The notes under the pieces are model-generated. The model did not search any database and was not told the DNA's origin. It saw only the letters and a program-made list of their open reading frames with translations. A stretch of 40,543 nucleotides of DNA, from assembly GCF_009711095.1 (NCBI RefSeq), contig NZ_WMJZ01000034.1, positions 1 to 40,543 of the forward strand. The letters run 5' to 3'. The number at the start of each line of letters is the position of its first letter. Positions within the stretch are counted from its first letter, which is position 1. The position numbers and the translations under genes were made by a program. This document shows positions 1 through 8,519 of the stretch, piece by piece. This DNA is from Intestinirhabdus alba (GTDB lineage: Bacteria > Pseudomonadota > Gammaproteobacteria > Enterobacterales > Enterobacteriaceae).

Positions 1-249
1 CCGCCGCCTTCACGATAAAATGCCCCTGCGTGCCGTGCTCTTTTCCGCTGCCGTTCAGCTTCAGGTACGAGCCGCCGCCGGGCAGGTGACGGTGATATCG
101 TACTGCCAGGGCTGGCTGAGCGACTCGCGGCCGCGAAAGCGCAGCACGTCAAGAAACCAGGGGCACTCATGCACGCGGAGTCCGTAGCGCGACTGGCTCA
201 ACTGCTGCTGCGCCAGCGCCCCGGTCCTCAGGATAAGGGCATCACTCAT
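1..249 (-). pseudogene. vgrG remnant with large internal deletion (runs off left edge)
   Basis: This is a scar of a second vgrG. Positions 81-262 match the start of the intact gene (about 7121-7303), including its ribosome-binding site and first 58 or so codons. Positions 1-80 match the end of the conserved VgrG core (about 5042-5121). The two parts meet at the 9-bp sequence ccgccgccg (72-80), which occurs at both ends of the missing stretch in the intact gene (7112-7120 and 5113-5121). The deletion is 1999 bp, not a multiple of three, so translation shifts frame and stops at 61-63 after 62 residues. The C-terminal codons are still readable in the other frame and probably continue left of the window. 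No spike function is expected. It may serve as homology for recombination between vgrG copies. Confidence 0.9.
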
Positions 250-1011
250 TTTGTCTCTCCTTCAGGGCGAGCTTGTGAAGCAAAAATTGCGCTAAGCGCT
301 TGTGTTGCGCAGTTTTCCCTCCGGGCAACCTTTTCGGTGCCCTTCGCCCCCGCCCGAAAAATTTTCCCGGTCAAAAACAGATTTAATACAACCTCTTTTA
401 TTTCTGCCCCCCCTGATAAATTCTTTGGTTTTATTCTGCGTTCGCTTTCATTCAGATAAATATTCAGGTGCCAGAGCCAATTGTTTTCATCCTGTCGGTG
501 TACCCTTACCGCATTTCCCGATCCTTGCGCACTTAAAGCGCATGGACTCATATAATAACGGATGCACATTCTATTTTGCCTTTCATCATATCTGTTCTTG
601 CTAAGTGATAATATTTTATATATACCCGTCATACTTCAGGCTGCATGAGTATCGGCCAAACCGTATTCATTCCGTTCACATAGTTCGCCATGCTCCCGGA
701 TATGTGCACGCTTGCCGCGTGATTCGGATCTGAGGGTCTCTCCCTACTGGGCCAACGCTACAGCTGTTCAAAATGCGCTGCGTTTTGTCCTGCGGCTCGA
801 AATATTCAGGATACAAGTTTAATAAAATAAAGGTAAATCAATCTGTTTACGTTTTACCATAGCAATATTTTCCACTCATTAACCCCCTCCGTTCCAATCC
901 TTGGTTGAATAACACCGCTATTAATATTTCAATGAATTATCTACAGGAGAGAAGCACGCATAAATAACCCCTCTGGAAGTTATTTTATATTATTTAAAGC
1001 ATTAACCATCG
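250..1011. other. Gene-free stretch upstream of the vgrG remnant
   Basis: About 760 bp without a convincing gene. It is AT-rich compared with the chromosome core. The first 14 bases retain the vgrG leader, including the ribosome-binding site on the minus strand, and then diverge completely from the leader of the intact copy. The middle holds a decayed ERIC-like repeat (621-821). The rest, down to the immunity gene end at 1012, shows no motif I recognise. Confidence 0.6.
621..821. repeat. Diverged ERIC-like palindromic repeat (copy A)
   Basis: It begins with tatacccgtcatacttcagg, the characteristic terminus of enterobacterial ERIC/IRU intergenic repeats. Positions 681-720 are close to the reverse complement of the centre of the better preserved copy at 8040-8226 (shared cacatagttcgc and atgctcccgg). 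The right end near 785-821 (gaaatattcaggata) is only a weak match to the expected inverted terminus, so that boundary is uncertain. The element looks degenerate. Confidence 0.55.
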
Positions 1012-1590
1012 TTAATCGCAACCCGCCAATGATTCAATTAAGCGGATATATTTGTTTCCGTTAAAATTAAATATAACGGTTTTACAAACAGGAGCCTCCT
1101 CCGTTTTATTCATTGCTGGTATGGATTGCCCGGTTATCGCAATCATTGAACTATTTTTAAAGGCGTCCATTTGAAATGGCAACCCTGTCGGGGTACCATT
1201 ATCAGCGATGTCAGCATAAATACTACTTCCATTATCATCAGCAGGAAGTGTTGCAACAACTTTACCCGTTTGTTTATCAAGGACCCAGCCACATACCCAA
1301 TTATCGTTTTTGCATTCTTCACCATGCCCACCAAAGATAGTATAGATTCTGTAATGTCCGGCAAAGTTAACAGATCTGGTTAATTGTTCTTGTGTTTTAT
1401 TTTTCCAGTATAAAGAATATTTGCCCTGTAATTTTGTCAAATGAAGTTTTTCTTCAAACGGTCCTTGACTTACAGGGACCTGGTAATCAGAGAATTGAGG
1501 ATTGGGAATATTGTTAGCAGAGGACTTAGACGATAAAATCAGAGCTAACATAAAAAATGGAAATTTATTTAGTATTTTATTATATTTCAT
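1012..1590 (-). CDS. Exported protein, probable immunity to the adjacent effector
   Basis: 192 residues. Residues 1-25 form a clear Sec signal peptide (basic start, hydrophobic stretch FFMLALIL, cleavage after SSA), so the mature protein should be periplasmic. There are four cysteines in the mature part (in EECK, VCGW, VCKT and the terminal AGCD), consistent with two disulfides. The start codon lies inside the last codons of the 929-residue effector gene (11-bp overlap), which suggests translational coupling. A small periplasmic protein directly behind a cell-wall-degrading T6SS effector is the normal arrangement for an immunity protein, which would bind the incoming toxin from sister cells. 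The family is not one I can name with certainty, and the immunity role is inferred from position, export and size. Low GC shared with the effector indicates joint acquisition. Confidence 0.7.
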   Translation of the reverse strand: MKYNKILNKFPFFMLALILSSKSSANNIPNPQFSDYQVPVSQGPFEEKLHLTKLQGKYSLYWKNKTQEQLTRSVNFAGHYRIYTIFGGHGEECKNDNWVCGWVLDKQTGKVVATLPADDNGSSIYADIADNGTPTGLPFQMDAFKNSSMIAITGQSIPAMNKTEEAPVCKTVIFNFNGNKYIRLIESLAGCD

Positions 1591-4369
1591 TTTTAGAATC
1601 CTCTAAAGACTTCACCATTTCATCAGGTAATATGTGTGCTTTGTTCAACCCATCACCAGCATAGTAAGACTCACCTTCAACCTTAGCCTTTCTGGGGATA
1701 ATTTTATACTTCTTTTTGCCATTTTCATAAACTGGACGACCTTTTTCATCCAGAACCGCCACTTTTTTAGGGCTTATTGGTTTCCCTTTTCGCACACCGG
1801 CTGAAGCGAACTCTTTTGCCCATTCATAAATGGCATCTTCGACACTTCCATTGCCTTCAAGATAATTATTAATCGCAGGTCTCTTTATTTTAATCAGATA
1901 ATCCTCAAAAATTTTATCCTGCATTTCAGCATCATAAAGCGCTGTTTTATCTAGTTCAAGTATTTTTACAGCACTTTTAAGCGTACCAGGGATAATCTGG
2001 AACCGCCCAGTTGCAAACATTTGTCTTTCTTTTTGAGCATCCATAACTTCCTGTAATGTCATATTTGTGAGATTGGTTTTGTAATGTGGGACAGATGCAC
2101 CTGTCTTAGTGACATTATAGGCTGAATAATCATTTTTTGACTCTACTTTCCCTAAAAGATTTGCAAATGGACTATGTGCCCAACCGGTTCTTTTCCTCCT
2201 GAACGTGGACAGAAACATAATAGGATGCATATGCCATAATGATGGCCCCAATTTTTCTGTTGTCACCTCTCTCATCCAGGTCATTTTTTCGATAAACTCT
2301 TCACTGTACCTCTTCCATTCCGGAGCTTCTTTCTTCAGAGCATCCAGAAATGATTGCCAGATGGTATCTTCTTTTTTGAAGTACCAATCGCTTGGATGTT
2401 TGACAATAGTTTTGAGTATGACATCGCGATAGTCAGGATTGTGAAACGCACTTCCATATTCCAGAGATGAATAGTTAGCACTTTCACTGTCAACTTTTTT
2501 CAATAGACGTTGATAGTTATGTTTTACCAGCGCATGACTGGTACGGTTATCTTCCTTTGCTGCATTGTAAAGCCATTCCATTACACTGCGGAAAAAACCA
2601 ACAGGTTGGGTTTTGCCATTCAGATAATCAAAACTTGACGGTTCTGAAATTTCAGTTCTGAACCCCTGTTTCGCCAGATCGTACTGAGACAAAAGTTCAG
2701 GTTGAGCCAGACCTTTTGGCACATAAGCATTTTCTGACCTGAGCAGCCAGTATTCCTGCTTTGTTGATTTATCTATTTCTGTCGGGACATGGCTTAGCGT
2801 CAGAAGTCCTGCCCGGGTCGTCACCCTTGTATCCTTGACAAAGGTTTTCGTCGCGACATCTTTTTTATACAACTCAAGGCCAGGAGAATACTTCAGCCAG
2901 AGCGGATTATTTTTACCCACGTTTTCCGGATTGGTTAGAAATTTCTCCAGATTATCATCCATACTTATACACTCTATGTGTACCTGATAGCGGGCTTCAT
3001 AGCCACCGTCTTTTGCTGCCTGATAATACCCTAAATGACCTACTGAGTCTCCGGCACTAATAGCATAGGGAGTCGGGCATACGACCTCGTTAAATTTCAT
3101 GACATCTTTCGCCGGAGGCATAAGCTTTCTCCACCACGACGGGCCAATATCGGGGGCTGGTTTAATATTATTATTATCTATCACCACCCAATAACGTTCA
3201 CCAATATTTAATGTGGTTAACTTCTTATCATTCTTATCGCCTTTGTCTATATCTGGTAAGCCTTTAAGCGTCACAAGACCATATCGCCGCTTATTGAACC
3301 CCATCGAAGTAAGACTGGTATCAGATGCGTTCCATTCAATTCTTGCTCCCTCAGGCATATTTCCTACAGACTGAGGTTGTAACTTTTCTGAAGTCAGCTT
3401 TGCCATGAGCCAGTCTATCTCGGAATACGCCTTAAGCGTATCTTTAGTAATCCATTGATTTTCCATTGCTAATTCATAAGCTGAATACGGAGCCAGATGC
3501 ATATACAGCGTATAGAAATGCAAACCGCTTTCTTTACCCTCACCCGGCTGAATATAGTGCTTCACCAGCACGAATGAACCGGACACACTTAGCGGACCTA
3601 TTTCCCACGGCAATTCTATATAATCTTTACAGATACGGTATGCAACGACTTCCCCGTCGGCCATACAACGTACTGACTGCTCACCTTTATACGCTATCGG
3701 AAAATCAATGATTTCAGATGCTGCTTTACCACTCAAAGCGCACCACGGGGTTGTGGCATTTGTAATATGGATACCACCGTGCCACATACCGTTTCGACCA
3801 ATCATATAAAGTCCGGTTGATTCCCCTCTCAGGTGAGAAAGAATCTCGTCCCGGTTTGCAAACTCCCTTCCCCGGTTATTGGCAGGGATCGGCCAGACAA
3901 TGTTGATAAGATGATTATTGCCCTTGGCATTTCCTTCAGAAGCATCAGGCTCTGAATAACGATAGAGGGTATAAGCAGGCTTTACGCTTCTGTATTTTTT
4001 CCCCGGATAAAAACCTTTTAACTGTATAAAGTCAGAAACCCAATTGGTTCCATTAAATAAAGCAATATGTCCATGTGGATGACCATCAATGGGTTGGATT
4101 ACAACAATATCTCCTGTTTGTTGCCCAGGAATAGCTGCAGTATCGGTAGCGCCGGTTCCTGGATAGGTATAGATGGCTTTAAAGCCAACGGATTCAAATG
4201 AAGATCCATAATCACATGCTGAAGCTGAATTCCCTATTCTTGGGCGAGGAATCCGGATTTTTACCCCACCTGCCTCCACCGCTCTTCTTACATAATTAGC
4301 ACATTTGCCAATACTTTTTGGCTCCACATGAGAATTTATATAACTTACCGCTTCATCTTTATTCCACAT
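1580..4369 (-). CDS. T6SS multidomain peptidoglycan hydrolase effector
   Basis: 929 residues without a signal peptide, as expected for cargo delivered by VgrG. Three regions are visible. Residues 15-115 look like an NlpC/P60- or CHAP-type cysteine amidase, with Cys23 in GKCANYVRRAVEAGG and His101 in HGHIALF. Residues 190-470 resemble an M23 metallopeptidase, with HGGIH at 197-201 (standard HxGxD), ADGEVVAYR at 237-245, LYMHLAP at 288-294 and QVHIE at 462-466 (standard HxHFE). Residues 735-900 look like a lysozyme-type muramidase, with Glu743 in GKVESKNDYSAYN followed by ATGRFQIIPGTLK. Together these would cut peptide and glycan bonds of peptidoglycan in a rival's periplasm. The gene sits in a vgrG cassette between two exported small proteins and is AT-rich relative to the core genome, implying transfer. 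Domain calls come from motifs by eye; none was searched. Confidence 0.75.
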   Translation of the reverse strand: MWNKDEAVSYINSHVEPKSIGKCANYVRRAVEAGGVKIRIPRPRIGNSASACDYGSSFESVGFKAIYTYPGTGATDTAAIPGQQTGDIVVIQPIDGHPHGHIALFNGTNWVSDFIQLKGFYPGKKYRSVKPAYTLYRYSEPDASEGNAKGNNHLINIVWPIPANNRGREFANRDEILSHLRGESTGLYMIGRNGMWHGGIHITNATTPWCALSGKAASEIIDFPIAYKGEQSVRCMADGEVVAYRICKDYIELPWEIGPLSVSGSFVLVKHYIQPGEGKESGLHFYTLYMHLAPYSAYELAMENQWITKDTLKAYSEIDWLMAKLTSEKLQPQSVGNMPEGARIEWNASDTSLTSMGFNKRRYGLVTLKGLPDIDKGDKNDKKLTTLNIGERYWVVIDNNNIKPAPDIGPSWWRKLMPPAKDVMKFNEVVCPTPYAISAGDSVGHLGYYQAAKDGGYEARYQVHIECISMDDNLEKFLTNPENVGKNNPLWLKYSPGLELYKKDVATKTFVKDTRVTTRAGLLTLSHVPTEIDKSTKQEYWLLRSENAYVPKGLAQPELLSQYDLAKQGFRTEISEPSSFDYLNGKTQPVGFFRSVMEWLYNAAKEDNRTSHALVKHNYQRLLKKVDSESANYSSLEYGSAFHNPDYRDVILKTIVKHPSDWYFKKEDTIWQSFLDALKKEAPEWKRYSEEFIEKMTWMREVTTEKLGPSLWHMHPIMFLSTFRRKRTGWAHSPFANLLGKVESKNDYSAYNVTKTGASVPHYKTNLTNMTLQEVMDAQKERQMFATGRFQIIPGTLKSAVKILELDKTALYDAEMQDKIFEDYLIKIKRPAINNYLEGNGSVEDAIYEWAKEFASAGVRKGKPISPKKVAVLDEKGRPVYENGKKKYKIIPRKAKVEGESYYAGDGLNKAHILPDEMVKSLEDSKNEI

Positions 4370-4382
4370 AATTATAGCCTTC

Positions 4383-4922
4383 TCAATCCGTTACGCTTTT
4401 AATTTTCCATTGTCCATCTATTTTTTCCAGAGAAACTGTTAGTGGGGATGTAACCTCTTCACCCTCACCCAAAACCACGGCAATGACAGACTCGTACTCT
4501 TCTTGTTTAACGATACTGGTTTTTATACTGCCCCTCCAGGAAGGATATGTATCTTGTGACTTCGTAAAATAGTTTACATCGGTTTCTATTCCGATACCGT
4601 ACCAGTCGCAAATATAATTTCCTTTATATTCTTTGCATTCGCGCTTTGCAGAGCATATTTTCTCCGTTTCACCATCAGAAGCGGAAATAACAGTGTCGTA
4701 ATTGCATATAGTAGAATCCTGAATGCTTTTCAAGAGGTTTCCGGACACATATTCCTCGATCACTTCGCTCATTTTTTCTGTATCTGAATTTAAAAGAGCT
4801 TTATAAAAGCCCACAACAGTGTTTGTAGGTGTTACTAATTCAGTACAGAAGCCACTTTGTGAAAATATGAACAAAAGGACATACAAGAAATTATTGCAAA
4901 TCCTGGCTACTAATGATTTCAT
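4383..4922 (-). CDS. Exported DUF3828-like small protein between vgrG and effector
   Basis: 179 residues. It starts 9 bp after the vgrG stop and ends 13 bp before the effector start, so it is co-transcribed with both. Residues 1-26 are a signal peptide (hydrophobic NFLYVLLFIFSQSGFC); no clean lipobox. The mature part begins with TPTNTVVGFYKALLNSDTEK and ends with LEKIDGQWKIKSVTD, a pattern typical of NTF2-like or DUF3828 exported proteins such as YqhG. DUF3828-type proteins are known beside T6SS amidase effectors, so it could be a second immunity protein, guarding against a different catalytic domain of the effector. It could instead be an accessory factor, although an exported protein makes a poor cytoplasmic adaptor. 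Family assignment is tentative. Confidence 0.6.
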   Translation of the reverse strand: MKSLVARICNNFLYVLLFIFSQSGFCTELVTPTNTVVGFYKALLNSDTEKMSEVIEEYVSGNLLKSIQDSTICNYDTVISASDGETEKICSAKRECKEYKGNYICDWYGIGIETDVNYFTKSQDTYPSWRGSIKTSIVKQEEYESVIAVVLGEGEEVTSPLTVSLEKIDGQWKIKSVTD

Positions 4923-4931
4923 GCTCTTACC

Positions 4932-7289
4932 TCAGTCGTTAAGTGATTTACTGATGATGCGATTCTGCAAGGTAATATCAGTCAAATCAAAATTTGGTGC
5001 TTCAATTGGCATGTCAGCCCCGCTCCCCGGCACCAGGTAATCCGCCGCCTTCACAATAAAATGCCCCTGCGTGCCGTGCTCTGTTCCGCTGCCGTTCAGC
5101 TTCAGGTACGAGCCGCCGCCGTTCAGCGTCAGCGTTTTCGGCGTGCTGATGACTATCTCGTCTTCGCTGCTGGTTATCGTCAGCGCCTGCTGCGCATACA
5201 GCGACAGCCTGTTGTGCTGCGCCTGGAGCTCCACCTCTCCCTGATTCGCCACCACCCTCGCCTCGCCTTTATGCACAAACAGCCCCAGCCCCTTCTCCAC
5301 CGCCACCGTCAGGCTCTTCATCGCCCCGATGTCCAGCTGCTGACCCGCATTCACCATCGTGTTCTTCGCGCTGCTCAGCTGCAGATGCTCTCCTGACGTC
5401 AGCGCTATCCCCTGCGGCGCACTTGCCAGCAGCACCGCCGAGCGCAGATTTTTCAGCCGCTCCGTCAGCAGATTTATCTGCTCGCTGATATCGCTGACCA
5501 GCGCCCCCGCCGCTTCCGCCGCCCCGTTCAGCGCCTCCATCTGCCCGTTCGCCTGACTCAGCCGCTGCTCCGCCGCGCGCATCTCCGGCACCTCGCCCTG
5601 CGCCTTCGCCTGCCGGTCCGCGCTCAGGAACAGCCCTTTTCCCGCCCGCAGCGCCCCGTGCTCGTCGGTGCGCAGCTCAAAACCGCTCCCCCGCTGCTGC
5701 CGCTGCGCATCCACCAGATGCCCCAGGTTCAGCTGACTCTTCCCGTACTCCGTCGCCAGCTTGATATGCTCCTCCTGCCGCCGGTCCTCCATCCGCAGCT
5801 TGTTGTTCGCCGGCGTGCGCAGCACGTTGCGCGTGTGATTGTCCCGCGTCACCGGGTCCGGGTGCTCTGAGTCATGCTGCGCATACGCAATATACGGCCT
5901 GTCCGGATCCCCGCCGTCGAACATCACCGACACCTCCGTGCCGTCCGGCAGCGGCGCGTGCCAGCCATACGTCTCCCCGGCGTAGGGCTTCGCCATCCGC
6001 AGCCACAGGTACGCATGGCCCTGCCCGCTTTCGCTGCGGTCGAAGTCCAGCCTCACCCGGTAACGGCCGTACTCGTCCAGCCAGGCGTAGCGGTCACCCT
6101 TCTGCACGCTCTCCACCCGCGCCGGCAGCGAGCCGCTGATGACCGGTCGCTCCGTCAGCGGCGGCCGGTAGCAGACGCTTTCGCTGTACGGGATACCCTC
6201 AAACTCCAGCCGGAAGCTGCTCCGCCGCGAACCGCTGCTCTGCACCCCGGTGATGACAATCCCCTCCCTGACCGTCTCCGGCAGCCCGCCGTCGCTCTCC
6301 AGCACCTGCCCGGGGGTCAGCAGCGGGCTGGTGGCGCGCCCGCTGACCCTGTGCTGCCCGTTGAGCAGCCGCTCGTGCCGCAGACGGGCATAAAACGCCC
6401 CGCTCTCCGGCGTCTCTGTCTCCCCCGCCGTCAGAAACGGCTCCGCATAGTGATACACCTCCCCGGTGGTGAGCCCTTCTCCGGCGTCAGCCCCCACGCT
6501 GCTCTCCTGCGGCGTCAGGGCCTGACGGTAGTTGTAGTCCCGGGTGGTGACGCTCCCCGCCACCACGCTGCTGACGGTGCGGATATCCCAGATACTCTCC
6601 TGACCGCCGTCGCTCATCCCCGACGGATGGCGCAGCGGCAGCCTGACCGCCGCCGGGTACTGCGCCTGCGTGTCCTGGAAAATGACTATGTCCCGCTCAA
6701 GACGGGTGTCCATCTCATAGCGCCAGAATATCCCCACCTCCGCCAGCAGCCGCTGCACAAACGCCAGGTCCGTTTCCCGCCACCGGGTTATCAGCTCCCG
6801 GGGCGGATAGTCGCGGGAGAGGCGAAACTCAAAGTCCGGCCCCTCCAGCCCGTGCCGGCGCAGTATCTGCTCCACCACCTCCGTCACCGACTGGTTCAGC
6901 CAGACGTCGCAGCCGCGGGTATGCTTCAGCAGCGCCATGCGCGGCACCAGCCGCAGGGCATAGCAGGTCTCGTCGGCAGAGCCGGAGATGCGCCGGAACG
7001 ACTCAATTACGCCGTATACCGTGCGCAGCGGCAGGGCGGGCGCGCCGCTGAACGTCGGGGTAAGGAAGGTAAAGGCGGCGGGCTTCAGCAGCAGCGACCC
7101 GCCGCTGAGGTCCGCCGCCGGGCAGGTGACGGTGATATCGTACTGCCAGGGCTGGCTGAGCGACTCGCGGCCGCGAAAGCGCAGCACGTCAAGAAACCAG
7201 GGGCACTCATGCACGCGGAGACCGTAGCGCGACTGGCTCAGCTGCTGCTGCGCCAGCGCCCCGGCCGTCCGTATAAGGGCATCACTCAT
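4932..7289 (-). CDS. vgrG: VgrG spike protein of type VI secretion
   Basis: 785 residues. Forms the trimeric tip of the T6SS tube and carries effectors into target cells. The N-terminal part (about 1-390) is the gp27-like region. Residues around 395-470 are the gp5-like OB fold (RYAWLDEYGRYRVRLDFD, then the typical GWHAPLPDGTEVSVMF). A DUF2345-type beta-helix region follows, with repeats such as LTSGEHLQLSSAKNTMVNAG. The conserved core ends near residue 752 (base ~5033). The last 33 residues are encoded by visibly more AT-rich DNA and are probably a cargo-specific tail. GGAGAG precedes the ATG at the normal distance. No other structural T6SS genes are in the window, so this is an accessory vgrG module, or the apparatus lies to the left. 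Downstream genes are the cargo and its protectors. Confidence 0.95.
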   Translation of the reverse strand: MSDALIRTAGALAQQQLSQSRYGLRVHECPWFLDVLRFRGRESLSQPWQYDITVTCPAADLSGGSLLLKPAAFTFLTPTFSGAPALPLRTVYGVIESFRRISGSADETCYALRLVPRMALLKHTRGCDVWLNQSVTEVVEQILRRHGLEGPDFEFRLSRDYPPRELITRWRETDLAFVQRLLAEVGIFWRYEMDTRLERDIVIFQDTQAQYPAAVRLPLRHPSGMSDGGQESIWDIRTVSSVVAGSVTTRDYNYRQALTPQESSVGADAGEGLTTGEVYHYAEPFLTAGETETPESGAFYARLRHERLLNGQHRVSGRATSPLLTPGQVLESDGGLPETVREGIVITGVQSSGSRRSSFRLEFEGIPYSESVCYRPPLTERPVISGSLPARVESVQKGDRYAWLDEYGRYRVRLDFDRSESGQGHAYLWLRMAKPYAGETYGWHAPLPDGTEVSVMFDGGDPDRPYIAYAQHDSEHPDPVTRDNHTRNVLRTPANNKLRMEDRRQEEHIKLATEYGKSQLNLGHLVDAQRQQRGSGFELRTDEHGALRAGKGLFLSADRQAKAQGEVPEMRAAEQRLSQANGQMEALNGAAEAAGALVSDISEQINLLTERLKNLRSAVLLASAPQGIALTSGEHLQLSSAKNTMVNAGQQLDIGAMKSLTVAVEKGLGLFVHKGEARVVANQGEVELQAQHNRLSLYAQQALTITSSEDEIVISTPKTLTLNGGGSYLKLNGSGTEHGTQGHFIVKAADYLVPGSGADMPIEAPNFDLTDITLQNRIISKSLND

Positions 7290-7344
7290 TTTGTCTCTCC
7301 TTCGTAACCGTCATTAAAGTTCATCCCGATCCCGGTCTCTCTTG

Positions 7345-7497
7345 TCAGTAACTGGCCCCTGCCGCCATTAGCTTCTGTAGAAGCTGCTGGCACAACAGGC
7401 TGCCGGCGCGGCGTCGCAGCCCCTGACCACCAGAAGATGGTGGCTGTGGCTGAACAAGAGTGGTGTCAGACTGGCTGTCATGTGTTTCCCTGATTAA
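7345..7497 (-). pseudogene. Possible 3' remnant of an unidentified gene
   Basis: An open minus-strand frame of 50 codons that begins after a stop rather than at a start codon and ends 55 bp before vgrG. Its translation has a Gln/Pro linker (TTLVQPQPPSSGGQ) followed by a basic and then helical end (LLCQQLLQKLMAAGASY). This looks more like the tail of a truncated protein than like random sequence. I do not recognise the family. It might be chance. Confidence 0.25.
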
Positions 7498-7734
7498 TTA
7501 TCCGTAAAATACTTTCCGCACTTTTCATTCGGGGCAAAAAGTTCAGGCTGTCGTTATTCTGGCGTCGGAAGAGACAATATCGTTTTTAACCTGATACCGT
7601 ACCTTAATACATATACCGACAGGAAATCACGAAACTTCAAACTAAAAAAAAGACTTTTTAAAATGAAAAATACTAAGCAACGCCACCAGACAACAGCGCT
7701 ATTTAGTGAGTAATAAAATGATAATTACAATTGT

Positions 7735-7853
7735 TATACTCGTCATACTGCAGATTGCAGAACAACACGCAGCGTGGTTTAAATCGCCCCAGGGCTGGCC
7801 CCAATGAGCCGGGTAAAACCGACGCACAGGTAGCCTGAAATATAACGGCCATA
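7735..7853. repeat. ERIC-like palindromic repeat (copy B)
   Basis: About 119 bp. The left end tatactcgtcatactgcag and the right end tagcctgaaatataacgg are imperfect inverted repeats of each other and match the ERIC/IRU terminus (tatacccgtcatactt...). Length is close to the classical ERIC unit of about 127 bp. The centre (gccccagggctggcccc) is itself palindromic. Confidence 0.6.
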
Positions 7854-8039
7854 GTCCTGCAATATCCATTATGCTTCAGATCTAACCCTATATTAACCGT
7901 CTTATGCGAAGCTGTCTAAAATAGCGCAGGAGGCAGCACATCATATTATTCAATCATTCGCCGGCGGCAATCGTTAATTATTACCAGATAGTGTAATAAT
8001 AACGTCTCTACAGGAGAGATACCGATCCAACGGCTAATT

Positions 8040-8226
8040 TATACCCAAAATAATTCAAGTTGCATGAAGGCGGCAAGCGAATGAATCCCCGGGAGCATAG
8101 CGAACTATGTGACCGGAGTGAGTGACAAATCTGTCGGGAGCAGATTTGAACGCCGCGCAGCGGCGGCCCGGGGGCTGTTCAAAACGCACCAGGTGTTGTC
8201 ATGTAACTCGAATTATTTAGGGTATA
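8040..8226. repeat. ERIC-like palindromic repeat (copy C)
   Basis: A 187-bp palindrome whose roughly 25-bp ends (8040-8064 and 8202-8226) are near-perfect inverted repeats beginning tataccc. The centre contains aatccccgggagcat followed by gtgaccggagtgagtg, matching the two conserved arms of the ERIC core used for rep-PCR. It has an extra segment (about 8125-8200) compared with the standard 127-bp unit, so it belongs to a longer variant. Confidence 0.75.
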
Positions 8227-8519
8227 GAGACTCAAACGTCCGGCTTCAGACTCCTCTCCGGTGAAACCAGTTTGTGCCGCCGAAACCGCCTGTCATACAG
8301 GCTCCGCGCGGTTATCCCCAGACCTGGACCTTATTTAACATTTGTCAAGAGTCGTAACGAAACTTTTCGGCTCATCATGACACTTTCTTGACAGCCATTG
8401 ATTTTATATAACCATCTGAAAATAAGAGAATATTTTCTTGAGACGGCTTTCGCGTCAATTCAGCCGCAGGCCGCGTATTCTCTCGCTTGCCCCACGTTTT
8501 CTAACTCTAATGCACAAGG

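Noticed and set aside
246-632. 128-residue minus-strand open frame upstream of the vgrG remnant
   Set aside because: It starts inside an ERIC-like repeat end, has no ribosome-binding site I can see, no recognisable domain, and spans the vgrG leader. Most likely chance.
5874-7307. 477-residue plus-strand open frame
   Set aside because: Lies antisense to vgrG. Its composition (Arg, Pro, His, Ala rich) is typical of the shadow frame of a GC-rich gene.
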